Origin: an uncultured Emergencia sp.
Lineage (GTDB): Bacteria; Bacillota; Clostridia; Peptostreptococcales; Anaerovoracaceae
Direction: 5' to 3'
Assembly: GCA_937997955.1 (NCBI GenBank)
Contig: CALLDR010000158.1
Span: 1 to 49,793, forward strand
DNA length: 49,793 nt
Both the position numbers and the translations under genes were made by a program. Each line of letters opens with the position of its first letter. Within the stretch, counting starts at the first letter, position 1. Of this stretch, positions 39,559-48,529 are shown in pieces. Under the pieces are notes generated by a model. That model ran no database searches and had not been told where the DNA came from. It saw only the letters and a list, made by a program, of their open reading frames with translations.

Positions 39559-39894
39559 CTACTCCTTATTTTTGTTTTCATCTTCTACATCAAATTCTAC
39601 ACCCTCGACAATGGTCTTGTCACGAAATTTTTTTGACAGATCCTCACTTTTTTCGCCGAGCCAGTAGGAATCCAGTTCATCTTTCAGATGCCACAGGATA
39701 AAGACCCACAGAATCAGGTCGTCGATGAAGCCGAAAGGAAACAGGATCGGCGGGATCAGATCTACCGGCAGGAACAGATAGACCAGGCCGAAGACCACCA
39801 GAGCCTTCTTCCGCAGAGGCACGGTCTTATCCCGAAGCAGGCTGGTGATCGCCCCGATTCTCTTCAGGATCACTCTGAAACTAATAAACTGCAT
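39559..39894 (-). CDS. DUF1232 (YkvA-family) membrane-associated protein
   Basis: The 111-residue protein has the family core PLRKKALVVFGLVYLFLPVDLIPPILFPFGFIDDLILWVFIL (about 27-68), which includes the conserved PxDLIP. Two hydrophobic segments flank it, and an acidic C-terminal tail ends with EDENKNKE. Function unknown. Its ATG follows directly on the ysxC stop (TAAATG). Confidence 0.93.
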   Translation of the reverse strand: MQFISFRVILKRIGAITSLLRDKTVPLRKKALVVFGLVYLFLPVDLIPPILFPFGFIDDLILWVFILWHLKDELDSYWLGEKSEDLSKKFRDKTIVEGVEFDVEDENKNKE

Positions 39895-40482
39895 TTAACC
39901 CTCCAGAATTTCCTCAATCTCCGAAAGCAGCTGGTCATAGCCGGTTTTCTTCAGAGCGGAGACCGGTATGACCTTGTCTTCCGCCGTCAGCTGCAGCGTC
40001 TTCCGGATCACTGCCACGTTCTTCTGCGCTTCGTTCCTGGATACTTTGTCCGCCTTGGTGGCGACGACAATGCCGTCCAGGCCGTAGTGCCGCAGATAAT
40101 CGTACATCTGTACGTCCTGCGCCGTCGGCTTATGCCGGATGTCGACCAGCTGGATCACCTTTTTCAGACCCTCCCGGTTCTGAAAATACTTTTCCATCAT
40201 GTCGCCCCAGTTGTCGGTGACGTTCCGGGATACCTTGGCATAGCCGTACCCCGGCAGGTCTACGATGCGAAAGGCGTCGTTGATCAGATAGAAGTTGATG
40301 GTCCTGGTCTTGCCGGGGCTGCCGCTGACCCGCGCCAGCTTCCTGCGGTTGGTGAGCAGATTCAGCAGAGACGACTTTCCCACGTTGGATCTCCCCGCAA
40401 AGGCGATCTCCGCCATGGTATCAGGCGGATACTGTGACGGCTTGACCGCCACTGTATCCAGCTCAGATTTTACAATCCTCAT
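39895..40482 (-). CDS. ysxC: YsxC/EngB GTPase
   Basis: The 195-residue GTPase is needed for the large ribosomal subunit. G1 is GRSNVGKSSLLN (30-41); G3 region DLPGYGYAKVS; G4 is ATKADK; G5 is SALK. The tig-clpP-clpX-lon-ysxC order is a classic Bacillota arrangement. It lies 14 bases downstream of lon. Confidence 0.96.
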   Translation of the reverse strand: MRIVKSELDTVAVKPSQYPPDTMAEIAFAGRSNVGKSSLLNLLTNRRKLARVSGSPGKTRTINFYLINDAFRIVDLPGYGYAKVSRNVTDNWGDMMEKYFQNREGLKKVIQLVDIRHKPTAQDVQMYDYLRHYGLDGIVVATKADKVSRNEAQKNVAVIRKTLQLTAEDKVIPVSALKKTGYDQLLSEIEEILEG

Positions 40483-40496
40483 ATTATCACCTGTTT

Positions 40497-42893
40497 CTAT
40501 TTCGCCAGCGCCTCTTCCAGCGCCCGGCTCACATGATCGATCAGCACAAATTCCAGCTGCTTTCTTACGGCTGCCGGGATCTCGTCGATATCCGGTTCGT
40601 TGGCCTTAGGCAGCAGGATCTTCTTGATGCCCGCCCGGTGGGCCGCCAGAACCTTTTCTCTGATGCCGCCTACAGGCAGCACCTTGCCGCGGAGGGTCAC
40701 CTCGCCGGTCATGGCGACGTCTCTTCTCACCGGCGTTCCCGTCAGCGTCGAGATCACCGCGGTGCACATGGTCACGCCGGCAGACGGGCCGTCCTTCGGT
40801 ACCGCGCCTTCCGGCACGTGGACGTGGATATCGTATTTCTTGTAAAAATCCTCTTCGATGCCCAGTTCGTCCGCCACAGAGCGGATGTAGCTGATGCCCG
40901 CCTTGGCGGATTCCTGCATGACGTCTCCCAGCTGTCCGGTCAGAACCAGCTTTCCGGTTCCCGGTACGGCCGTGGTCTCGATCTGCAGGGTGTCGCCGCC
41001 GACGGCGGTCCAGGCCAGTCCCGTGGTCACGCCTACCTGATTCTCGCCCTCTACGATGTCGTAGTGGAAACGATGCTTGCCCAGGTACTTTTCCAGATTG
41101 GACGGCGTGATGCTGTAGCCCTTGGCCTTGCCGGTGACGATCTTTCTCGCCACCTTCCGGCACAGATTGGCGATCTCCCGCTCCAGGTTTCTGACGCCGG
41201 ATTCCCTCGTATAGTAGTTGATCAGGTCGCGGATAGCCTTCTCAGAGATTTTGATGCTCTCCTTCTTCAGTCCGTGTTCCTTGATCTTCTTCGGGATCAG
41301 ATACCGCTGGGCGATCTTCACCTTCTCCTCTTCTGTATAGCCCGGCACCTCAACCACTTCCATTCTGTCCAGCAGCGGACGCGGAATGGTATCGATGGAG
41401 TTTGCCGTGGTGATGAACATGACCTTGGACAGGTCAAAAGGAACCTCCAGGAAATGGTCCGTAAAGGTATTGTTCTGTTCAGGATCCAGCACCTCCAGCA
41501 GGGCGGAAGCCGGATCGCCTTTGAAATCAGCGCCGATCTTGTCCACCTCGTCGAAGAGGAACACCGGATTGTTGGTTCCGGCGTCCTTCAGACAGGAGAT
41601 GACTCTGCCCGGAATGGCGCCGATATAGGTTCTCCTGTGGCCGCGGATCTCCGCTTCGTCCCGGACGCCGCCCAGGGACATGCGGACAAATTCTCTGCCG
41701 GAGGCTCTGGCGATGGACCTGGCGATGGAGGTCTTTCCAACCCCCGGAGGGCCTACCAGGCACAGGATCGGTCCTTTGATCGCCTTGGACAGATGGATGA
41801 CAGCCAGATATTCCAGCACCCTCTCTTTCACCTTGTCCAGGCCGTAATGATCCTCGTTGAGGATCTTCTCCGCCTTCCGCAGGTTCACGTTGACCTTGGA
41901 AGACGTGTGCCAAGGCAGAGCCAGAATGGTCTCCACATAGTTGCGGATCACCGTGGCTTCCGCGGAATTCGGCATCATCTTGGAGAACTTTCCGATCTCC
42001 TTTTTGATCTTCTCCTCCACCTTTTCATCCAGGTGCAGTTCCTCCAGCGCCTTCATCCAGTCGGCGGCCTCGATGCCGGCGTCCTCGTTGACGCCCAGCT
42101 CTTCCTGGATCGCCTTCATCTTCTCTCTCAGAAAATATTCCTTCTGGTTGTTGTCGATGCTTTCCTTGACCTTCTGGGAAAGCTCCTTCTCTATGACGGC
42201 GATCTCATTTTCCTCGGCGATGATCGTGGTCAGGGTCTGGATCCTCCTGGAGAAGTCCAGTTCCTCCAGCACCCGCTGCTTCCGCGGAATGGAGATGACC
42301 ATCTGGTCCGCCATCTTGTCCACCACCACGTTGGCCTTCTGGCTGGAAAGCACCTTGTCCACCACCTCATCGGTCACCTGGCCGCTGAGAGCCGCGTATT
42401 CCACAAATCCATCGGTCAGAATCCGCATGGCCGCCTTATCTGTCGCGTCCAGATCGTCCAGCTCCACAGACTCGTGAATCTCGTCCACGGTGCAGGACAT
42501 GTACGTGTCCTCGGAAACCCTGGCCTTCAGACGGGCGCGGCAAAGCCCCTCTACCAGAACTCTGACCGCGTCCCCCTGGATCTTCAGCATCTGTTTGATC
42601 TTTACCACAGTGCCAGCTTCATAGATATCCGCAAATGTCGGAATCAGCACGTTGTCATCTTTCTGACTGGAAACAAACAGCAGCTTGTCGACAGCCATGG
42701 CTTTTTCAAGCGCCCTGATGGACTTTTCTCTCCCTATATCAAAATGAACGACTGTATTAGGAAAAATTGATACGCCTCTGAGCGGAATGCACGGATAGAT
42801 CTTTGCCGGAGCCTCTGTCTGAACCGCTTCCGGCTCTTCCCGCAGCGCCGCTTCAGTCTGAAGCTGATTCGTATCTTTCATTTCTTCACTCAT
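40497..42893 (-). CDS. lon: ATP-dependent protease La
   Basis: The 798-residue Lon degrades misfolded and regulatory proteins. The LAN substrate domain (about 30-225) begins PCIPLRGVSIFPNTVVHFDIGRE. An AAA+ module has Walker A GPPGVGKT and FLFDEVDKI, and a C-terminal protease domain (about 600-798) holds the Ser-Lys dyad: catalytic serine in KDGPSAGVTMC and lysine in GIREKVLAAHRAGIKKILLP. It is bracketed by clpX and ysxC. GGGAGGAGGAAAAGCGA precedes the ATG. Confidence 0.97.
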   Translation of the reverse strand: MSEEMKDTNQLQTEAALREEPEAVQTEAPAKIYPCIPLRGVSIFPNTVVHFDIGREKSIRALEKAMAVDKLLFVSSQKDDNVLIPTFADIYEAGTVVKIKQMLKIQGDAVRVLVEGLCRARLKARVSEDTYMSCTVDEIHESVELDDLDATDKAAMRILTDGFVEYAALSGQVTDEVVDKVLSSQKANVVVDKMADQMVISIPRKQRVLEELDFSRRIQTLTTIIAEENEIAVIEKELSQKVKESIDNNQKEYFLREKMKAIQEELGVNEDAGIEAADWMKALEELHLDEKVEEKIKKEIGKFSKMMPNSAEATVIRNYVETILALPWHTSSKVNVNLRKAEKILNEDHYGLDKVKERVLEYLAVIHLSKAIKGPILCLVGPPGVGKTSIARSIARASGREFVRMSLGGVRDEAEIRGHRRTYIGAIPGRVISCLKDAGTNNPVFLFDEVDKIGADFKGDPASALLEVLDPEQNNTFTDHFLEVPFDLSKVMFITTANSIDTIPRPLLDRMEVVEVPGYTEEEKVKIAQRYLIPKKIKEHGLKKESIKISEKAIRDLINYYTRESGVRNLEREIANLCRKVARKIVTGKAKGYSITPSNLEKYLGKHRFHYDIVEGENQVGVTTGLAWTAVGGDTLQIETTAVPGTGKLVLTGQLGDVMQESAKAGISYIRSVADELGIEEDFYKKYDIHVHVPEGAVPKDGPSAGVTMCTAVISTLTGTPVRRDVAMTGEVTLRGKVLPVGGIREKVLAAHRAGIKKILLPKANEPDIDEIPAAVRKQLEFVLIDHVSRALEEALAK

Positions 42894-42919
42894 TCGCTTT
42901 TCCTCCTCCCTTTAAAACA

Positions 42920-42937
42920 AGGCGACATACGTCGCCT
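42920..42937 (-). terminator. Hairpin between clpX and lon
   Basis: AGGCGAC-ATAC-GTCGCCT at 42920-42937, followed on the minus strand by TTGTTTT. It may partly end clpX transcripts and process the RNA ahead of lon. The ribosome site of lon comes right after. Confidence 0.7.
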
Positions 42938-42940
42938 CTA

Positions 42941-44212
42941 TTATGAGGCGTCTGCCTCGTTATTCGTCTTTCCGTCGCTGTACACCAATACCGGCTCTGT
43001 TTCAGCCTCGATGGTATCCCTGGTGATGATGCATTTTTTCACGTCATCTCGTGACGGAATCTCAAACATGATGTCCGTCATGGCCTTTTCAAAGATGCTG
43101 CGCAGGCCTCTGGCACCGGTCTTCCGCTCCAAAGCCTTTTTGGCGATAGCGTTTACCGCGTCCTCTTCGATCTCCAGCTCCACATGATCCAGGTCAAAGA
43201 GCTTCTTATACTGCTTGATCAAAGCGTTCTTCGGCTCCTTCATGATCCGGACCAGAGCCTCTTCATTGAGCTCTTCCAGCGTCACGATGATAGGCAGTCT
43301 GCCGATGAACTCCGGAATCAGGCCGAACTTAAGCAGATCCTCCGGCTGAATATGGGCCAGCAGATTCTCCTCTTCCTTCTTTGTCCTGATCAGCTCAGAG
43401 TTGAAGCCGATCACCCTTTCGCCCATTCTCCGCTGAATGATATTGTCCAGTCCGTCAAAAGCGCCGCCGCAGATGAACAGCACGTTGGTGGTGTCGAACT
43501 GGATAAACTCCTGGTGCGGATGCTTTCTTCCGCCCTGCGGCGGTACGTTGGCTACCGTGCCCTCCAGGATCTTCAGCAGCGCCTGCTGTACGCCCTCGCC
43601 GCTGACGTCTCTGGTAATGGACGGGTTGTCGGATTTTCTGGAGATCTTGTCGATCTCATCTACGTAGATGATGCCCTTCTGGGCCTTCTCTATATCGTAA
43701 TCTGCCGCCTGCAGCAGACGGAGCAGAATGTTTTCTACGTCCTCTCCCACATAACCGGCCTCTGTCAGCGCCGTAGCGTCGGCGATGGCGAAAGGCACGT
43801 TGAGGATCTTTGCCAGGGTCTGGGCCAAAAGCGTCTTGCCGGAACCGGTAGGCCCGATCATGACGATGTTGCTCTTGGACAGATCCACATCGCTGTTTTT
43901 ATCGCCCAGTCCGTTGATCCGCTTGTAGTGGTTGTACACCGCCACAGCCAGGGCCTTCTTCGCGGAATCCTGTCCGATGACGTAATCCGACAGGGTCTCG
44001 TAGATGTCCTTTGGCTTCGGCAAATCGTACTGCACATGCTCTGTCGTGGCCTCTGACTCACGAATGGCGTCCTCTACGATGTCCATGCACATCTCCACAC
44101 ATTCATCGCAGATGTATACGCCAGGGCCCGCGACCAGTCTGCGCACCTGGCTCTGCGGCTTTCCGCAGAAGGAACACCGCAGGTGTTTATTATCGTCGTA
44201 TCTGTCTGACAT
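42941..44212 (-). CDS. clpX: ClpX unfoldase
   Basis: 423 residues. The N-terminal zinc finger LRCSFCGKPQSQVRRLVAGPGVYICDECVEMC binds adaptors. The AAA+ domain has Walker A GPTGSGKT, and the arginine fingers and GYVGEDVEN pore region follow. ClpX hexamers feed ClpP. The gene stands right after clpP, 15 bases away, within the tig-clpP-clpX-lon order. Confidence 0.98.
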   Translation of the reverse strand: MSDRYDDNKHLRCSFCGKPQSQVRRLVAGPGVYICDECVEMCMDIVEDAIRESEATTEHVQYDLPKPKDIYETLSDYVIGQDSAKKALAVAVYNHYKRINGLGDKNSDVDLSKSNIVMIGPTGSGKTLLAQTLAKILNVPFAIADATALTEAGYVGEDVENILLRLLQAADYDIEKAQKGIIYVDEIDKISRKSDNPSITRDVSGEGVQQALLKILEGTVANVPPQGGRKHPHQEFIQFDTTNVLFICGGAFDGLDNIIQRRMGERVIGFNSELIRTKKEEENLLAHIQPEDLLKFGLIPEFIGRLPIIVTLEELNEEALVRIMKEPKNALIKQYKKLFDLDHVELEIEEDAVNAIAKKALERKTGARGLRSIFEKAMTDIMFEIPSRDDVKKCIITRDTIEAETEPVLVYSDGKTNNEADAS

Positions 44213-44227
44213 ACCTAACCCCCTTAC

Positions 44228-44809
44228 TTATTTCGATATGATCACTTTGTCGATGAGGCCGTATTCGGCCGCCTCGGCCGCGCTCATAAAGTTGTCTCTG
44301 TCTGTATCCTTCTCAATATCGGCAAGAGCCTTTCCTGTGTTCTCGCTGAGGATCCTGTTCAGCTTTTCCTTCGTCTTCAGCAGCCACTGGGCGTGGAGCT
44401 GAACGTCAGAAGCCTGGCCCTTCGCGCCGCCCAGAGGCTGGTGAATCATGACCTCCGCGTTAGGCAGGGCAAACCGCTTGCCCTTAGCGCCGGACGACAG
44501 CAGAAACGCGCCCATGCTGGCCGCGAGGCCCACACAGATGGTTGAGACGTCACATTTGATATACTGCATCGTGTCATAAATAGCCATGCCGGCGGTCACA
44601 CTGCCGCCGGGGCTATTGATGTAAATACAGATGTCTTTATCAGGGTCTTCCGCTTCCAGAAACAGAAGCTGGGCTACCACCAGGGAAGAGATATGATCGT
44701 CTATCTCTTCTCCCAGGAAAATGATCCTGTCCTTCAACAGTCTGGAATAAATGTCGTAGGAGCGCTCTCCCCGGCTGGTCTGCTCGACCACATATGGTAC
44801 CAATGCCAT
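44228..44809 (-). CDS. clpP: ClpP protease subunit
   Basis: The 193-residue serine protease has the Ser98-His123-Asp172 triad in the usual positions (GLAASMGAFLL, VMIHQPLGGAKGQASD, DTDRDN). There is one clpP here, immediately after tig and upstream of clpX. Starts MALVPYVVEQTSRGERSYDIYSRLL, as in other ClpPs. Confidence 0.97.
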   Translation of the reverse strand: MALVPYVVEQTSRGERSYDIYSRLLKDRIIFLGEEIDDHISSLVVAQLLFLEAEDPDKDICIYINSPGGSVTAGMAIYDTMQYIKCDVSTICVGLAASMGAFLLSSGAKGKRFALPNAEVMIHQPLGGAKGQASDVQLHAQWLLKTKEKLNRILSENTGKALADIEKDTDRDNFMSAAEAAEYGLIDKVIISK

Positions 44810-44841
44810 TTTATGTCCCCCTTATCTCTGTATAAATTTTC

Positions 44842-46176
44842 TTATTTGTCCTCTTCTGCAGGCGCTTCCGCTTCCTCAGCCTTCGGCTCGACCATCTTGA
44901 CATCTGCCTTTTCGTACAGCAGGTCGATGACCTTCTTCAGCTGGATGTCCTTCATGAAGTAGGTGATGTTTTCAACGCCGATCATCTGTCTTACCTGCTC
45001 GACGTCTGTGTTGTAGACAGCTGCCATATCCTTCAGCTCGGATTCCAGTTCCTCCTCGGAAACCTCCACCTTCTCAGCTTCCACGATGGACATGAGAACC
45101 AGTCTGGTCACTACCTTCTTGGTAGCTTCCTCTCTCAGCTCTTCTCTGAAGGCTGCCATTTCCTTTTCCATGAACTGCAGATACTGATCCAGGGACAGTC
45201 CCTGATATCTCAGCTGCTGATCCAGCTCCTGCACCATGCGGTCGATCTCGTCCTCTACCATGACTCTAGGCACGTCCGTCTTGTTCGCTTCATAGACCTT
45301 TTCGATGATGGCGTCTTTTGCCGCGTTCAAAGCCTGCGAGTCCGCGTACTTCTGTAGTCTTTCCTCTGTAGCTTTCTTTAATTCATCTAAAGTGTCATAT
45401 TCGCTGACATCTTTGGCAAATTCATCGTCCAGCTCCGGCAGCTGTTCCTCTTTGATCTCGTGGATCTCGCAGTGGAACACCGCTTCTTTGCCTGCCAGGC
45501 TGTCCGCGTGGTATTCTTCAGGGAAGGTAACGACAACGTCCTTCTTTTCTCCGGCGCTGACGCCTACCAGCTGTTCCTCAAAGCCCGGAATGAACATGCC
45601 GGAACCGATCTTCAGCTCCTGTCTCTCAGCGGTGCCGCCCTCGAACTGCTCCTCGCCTACGAAACCGGCGTAATCCAGAATGACGGTATCGCCTTCGCGG
45701 ACCGGTCTTTCAGCCAGGACCATTCTCGCGTTTCTCTTCTGCAGAGCCTCGATCTCCTTGTCCACGTCCTCTGCCTTGACCTTGACCTCTTCCTGCTCGA
45801 CCTCTACGCCCAGATAATCCTTGACCTCGATGATCGGATATACCGGAACTGTGATGGTAATGGTCAGCGGCTTGCCCTTGCCGATCTCGGAAAACTCAGC
45901 CGCAGGGCTGTCGATGACTTCCAGCTCCAGCTCGCGGACAGCGCCAGGATAGCTTTCCTGGAACAGGTTGTTGATAGCGTCTTCAAAGAAGATGCCCTCT
46001 CCGTAATGTTTTTCGATGATGCTTCTTGGAGCCTTACCCTTTCTGAAGCCGTCGATCATGAACTGATCCTTAGATGCCTGGTAAGCCTTTACTACTGCAG
46101 CCTCAAACTCTTCAGCAGTAAAATCCATCGTAAACTTTACATCGTTATTTTCTTTGGAAAGAAAGGTTGTTTTCAT
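44842..46176 (-). CDS. tig: Trigger factor
   Basis: The 444-residue ribosome-bound chaperone and peptidyl-prolyl isomerase has an N-terminal ribosome domain (about 1-115: FTMDFTAEEFEAAVVKAYQASKDQFMIDGFRKGKAPRSIIEKHYGE, with the GFRxGKxP signature). The FKBP-type PPIase domain spans about 150-240 (GDTVILDYAGFVGEEQFEGG), and the C-terminal chaperone arms run to residue 430. It ends in an acidic, alanine-rich tail. Start 46176 follows TAGGAGGATATATATCA; an in-frame upstream start would run through its promoter. First gene of the clp/lon cluster. Confidence 0.96.
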   Translation of the reverse strand: MKTTFLSKENNDVKFTMDFTAEEFEAAVVKAYQASKDQFMIDGFRKGKAPRSIIEKHYGEGIFFEDAINNLFQESYPGAVRELELEVIDSPAAEFSEIGKGKPLTITITVPVYPIIEVKDYLGVEVEQEEVKVKAEDVDKEIEALQKRNARMVLAERPVREGDTVILDYAGFVGEEQFEGGTAERQELKIGSGMFIPGFEEQLVGVSAGEKKDVVVTFPEEYHADSLAGKEAVFHCEIHEIKEEQLPELDDEFAKDVSEYDTLDELKKATEERLQKYADSQALNAAKDAIIEKVYEANKTDVPRVMVEDEIDRMVQELDQQLRYQGLSLDQYLQFMEKEMAAFREELREEATKKVVTRLVLMSIVEAEKVEVSEEELESELKDMAAVYNTDVEQVRQMIGVENITYFMKDIQLKKVIDLLYEKADVKMVEPKAEEAEAPAEEDK

Positions 46177-46248
46177 TGATATATATCCTCCTAAAATTAT
46201 AGCAGTTTCTTTCATGGCGTGAGCCAAATTAAACATAGAATGCATATT

Positions 46249-46277
46249 ATTATACACTTTTTGAGCGTTAAAGTAAA
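46249..46277 (-). promoter_or_regulatory. tig promoter
   Basis: On the minus strand TTTACT (plus 46272-46277), 17 bases and TATAAT (plus 46249-46254), about 70 bases before the ATG. Confidence 0.75.
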
Positions 46278-46284
46278 GGAAAAT

Positions 46285-46318
46285 AGCAAAAATGACTGCT
46301 AAAAACAGTCATTTTGCT
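46285..46318 (-). terminator. Hairpin after the CYTH gene
   Basis: AAAATGACTG and CAGTCATTTT form a hairpin (46285-46318 including GCAAAA/TTTGC flanks) just beyond the CYTH stop and upstream of the tig promoter. A good T run is lacking. Confidence 0.6.
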
Positions 46319-46339
46319 CAAAAAGAAGTGATTCTCACC

Positions 46340-46960
46340 TTATTTCATCAAATCCAGCCCTCTTTTGTACTTGCTGGCGTCCTCTGGACTGAGCTGGTAT
46401 TTGGCGGCCAGGGCCTCTCCCAGGGCCTTCATATCCGACTCTTCGCCGGAATACAGTTCGATCTCCAGCTCGGAAATCGGCGCCGTCCTGCCGCCTGCTA
46501 CGATCTCGCCGCAGTCCACGGACAGCTCGCTGATAGACTTGCCCGTATCCAGGCGCATCTGTCTGCGCGTGAAGTAGATATCCATGACCGGCAGCAGGGT
46601 CCGCTTGCCTACGACCTTTTCCAGCACCTCGCACATCTCGCTTTGATCGAAAATGCGGATGTCCGGTGTGTGCAGCTTCTCCTCATCGCTGACCGGCACG
46701 TTGATCTCCTCTCTCTTGTGCATGCCCTCTTCGCTGGAACCGTTCCACTTCAACGTAGCCACCAGCTTGCAGCCCTCCCTGCGTACGCGGAAGGCGATGC
46801 CCTCCCGGTAAAGCCTGCGGTCCTCCGTATCGAAATAAACGGCGTGCATCTCGATCTCTTCGTCAGTCTTATGGTCTTTTATCTTCATGAGATCAGGATC
46901 CTGAAAAATTCTTTCGACGTCTGATTCATCGTGAATCAGATACTTCAGTTCAATTTCCAT
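46340..46960 (-). CDS. CYTH-domain phosphohydrolase-like protein
   Basis: The 206-residue protein has the CYTH/triphosphate-tunnel fold with MEIELKYLI (the EIExK start motif), alternating basic strands (GIAFRVRREGCKLVATLKWNG) and acidic metal residues (SELEIELYSGEE). Members hydrolyse inorganic tripolyphosphate or act on adenylate/thiamine triphosphate; the substrate is not evident here. It is a single-gene unit with the promoter at 47010-47038. Confidence 0.92.
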   Translation of the reverse strand: MEIELKYLIHDESDVERIFQDPDLMKIKDHKTDEEIEMHAVYFDTEDRRLYREGIAFRVRREGCKLVATLKWNGSSEEGMHKREEINVPVSDEEKLHTPDIRIFDQSEMCEVLEKVVGKRTLLPVMDIYFTRRQMRLDTGKSISELSVDCGEIVAGGRTAPISELEIELYSGEESDMKALGEALAAKYQLSPEDASKYKRGLDLMK

Positions 46961-47009
46961 ATTTTCCTCTTCTTTTCTCTGGCGTATATAATTGCTTATC
47001 GCTCCATAT

Positions 47010-47038
47010 GTTCTACCACAAAAAACCGATTAAGTCAA
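47010..47038 (-). promoter_or_regulatory. CYTH gene promoter
   Basis: On the minus strand TTGACT (plus 47033-47038), 17 bases and TAGAAC (plus 47010-47015) preceded by TGG. The -35 overlaps the dapB stop codon. The -10 is poor. Confidence 0.5.
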
Positions 47039-47748
47039 TAGAATACGTCTTCAATCGAATAAAAACCCGGTTTTCTGCCCTGCAGCCACAGAGCCGCTTC
47101 GATGGCTCCTTTGGCAAAAATGGTCTTGGAGTAGGCAGTGTGGCGTATCTCTATGACTTCGTCCTTCAGCGCGAACAGCACGGAATGTTCTCCGAATATA
47201 GTCCCGGCCCTGACGCTGTGAATGCCGATCTCTCCCCGCCGCTTGGATTCGCCTTCCCTGCCGCACAGCCGCTCTCTGGACCCTTCCGGATCACACGCGT
47301 CTGCCAGCATCAAAGCGGTCCCGCTGGGCGCGTCGGTCTTCAGGCTGTGGTGCTTTTCCACGATCTCGATATCGCTGCAGCCGGAAAGCAGCGGCGCCGC
47401 GAACCCCAGGATCTTCATCATGGTGTTGACGCCATAAGAGAAGTTGGAGCTTTTGATCACCGGTACTTTCTCTGAAAGCCTCCTGATCTGCTCGGCATCT
47501 TCCCTGCAGTAGCCTGTGGTGGCGAAGACAGCGCCCACCTGTCCTCCCTTGGCGGACAGATAACTGATCAAAGGCGGCAGCGCGTCCGGGTGGCTGAAAT
47601 CGATGACCACGTCGGGCTGCGGCACGTCGCAGAGGCTTTCGCCCAGGGCGGGCTCTATGATGGACACGTGATCGATGCCCGGATTCTGCAGGGCCATATC
47701 CCGCACGATGCGTCCCATGGTCCCCGATCCTACAATAGCCAGCTTCAT
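47035..47748 (-). CDS. dapB: 4-hydroxy-tetrahydrodipicolinate reductase
   Basis: DapB reduces the heterocycle from DapA on the lysine/diaminopimelate pathway, which supplies the cell-wall crosslink. The 237-residue enzyme begins KLAIVGSGTMGRIVRDMAL (dinucleotide site) and has the active-site EKHHSLKTDAPSGTA. No other dap gene is adjacent. It uses GAAGGAGGAATCAAT as ribosome site. Confidence 0.95.
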   Translation of the reverse strand: MKLAIVGSGTMGRIVRDMALQNPGIDHVSIIEPALGESLCDVPQPDVVIDFSHPDALPPLISYLSAKGGQVGAVFATTGYCREDAEQIRRLSEKVPVIKSSNFSYGVNTMMKILGFAAPLLSGCSDIEIVEKHHSLKTDAPSGTALMLADACDPEGSRERLCGREGESKRRGEIGIHSVRAGTIFGEHSVLFALKDEVIEIRHTAYSKTIFAKGAIEAALWLQGRKPGFYSIEDVFY

Positions 47749-47864
47749 ATTGATTCCTCCTTCACAGAAAATAGCTGTAATTCAGTCTATTCCCGGACAA
47801 AGGTTTTTGCTACTGCTATCGGCTTCCGCCTGCTCGTCCGCCGTGTCTTTTCGCTGTCCTTCGG

Positions 47865-48344
47865 CTATTCGTCCTCGCGGTGGTTCCGCAGCAGCTCCTC
47901 CAGAAGCTGTTCGTTGAGGATCCGCTGCATCTCTCTCAGATCCCCTCTGCCGGCCATGTTGGTCAGCTGCATGACCCACAGATATTTCTTGAAGACGCAC
48001 TGTTCCATGCGGCGCGCCACAGCCCTGTTGACCAGGGCGGCCTTGTCTCTGCTGCAGATCAGATAAACTCTGGCGATAATGCCGCTGCGCATCCGTTTGA
48101 TCTCGATGATGCTCTCCGCTTCCGTGGTCTCTGTAATAGCCTCCTGTATCTCGTTGGCGATCGTCGCCCCGATCAGCCTGGACTTCTCATTGACCATCAG
48201 CATCCAAAAAGCGCCGCACGCAACGCCTCCCAGCACCGCGGCCGCCAGCTCTCCAAAACTGTCCGCCGTGCAGAAATACATGACAAGACCCGGCAAAAAA
48301 CTGAGCCATTTCAGAGCTCCGATTATATTAACTGTTTTTTCCAT
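47865..48344 (-). CDS. Small two-helix membrane protein, unknown function
   Basis: The 159-residue product has two close hydrophobic segments (WLSFLPGLVMYFC, AAAVLGGVACGAFWMLMV, about residues 12-50) and a basic/acidic helical cytoplasmic tail (IQEAITETTEAESIIEIKRMRSG). The family is not recognised. The ATG at 48344 follows GAGGTATTAGG; a longer reading would start within the upstream gap. The gap to dapB is 116 bases. Confidence 0.75.
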   Translation of the reverse strand: MEKTVNIIGALKWLSFLPGLVMYFCTADSFGELAAAVLGGVACGAFWMLMVNEKSRLIGATIANEIQEAITETTEAESIIEIKRMRSGIIARVYLICSRDKAALVNRAVARRMEQCVFKKYLWVMQLTNMAGRGDLREMQRILNEQLLEELLRNHREDE

Positions 48345-48471
48345 CCTAATACCTCGAATTCTGTCGTGTAGTTTTTCCTGATTCAGGCCAGAACCGCCTT
48401 TCAGGGCGGCCTTTATCCAGTACCTGTTATTATATGCGTACTCAGCCATAATGTCAAAGGAAAAATCAAAG

Positions 48472-48500
48472 TTTATCATGCCCGGGTTTTGTGGTAAAAT
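48472..48500 (+). promoter_or_regulatory. deoC promoter
   Basis: TTTATC (48472-48477), 17 bases and TAAAAT (48495-48500), preceded by TGG. AAGGAGG follows 12 bases later. Confidence 0.7.
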
Positions 48501-48529
48501 TACTGTATGTATTTTGAAGGAGGATTACT

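Noticed and set aside
40533..42770. Very long open frame on the strand opposite lon
   Set aside because: It is an artefact of codon use in lon. It has no ribosome site, no recognisable domain and lies entirely inside a certain gene. The same applies to long opposite frames in clpX, ychF, the RNase and CpaF genes.
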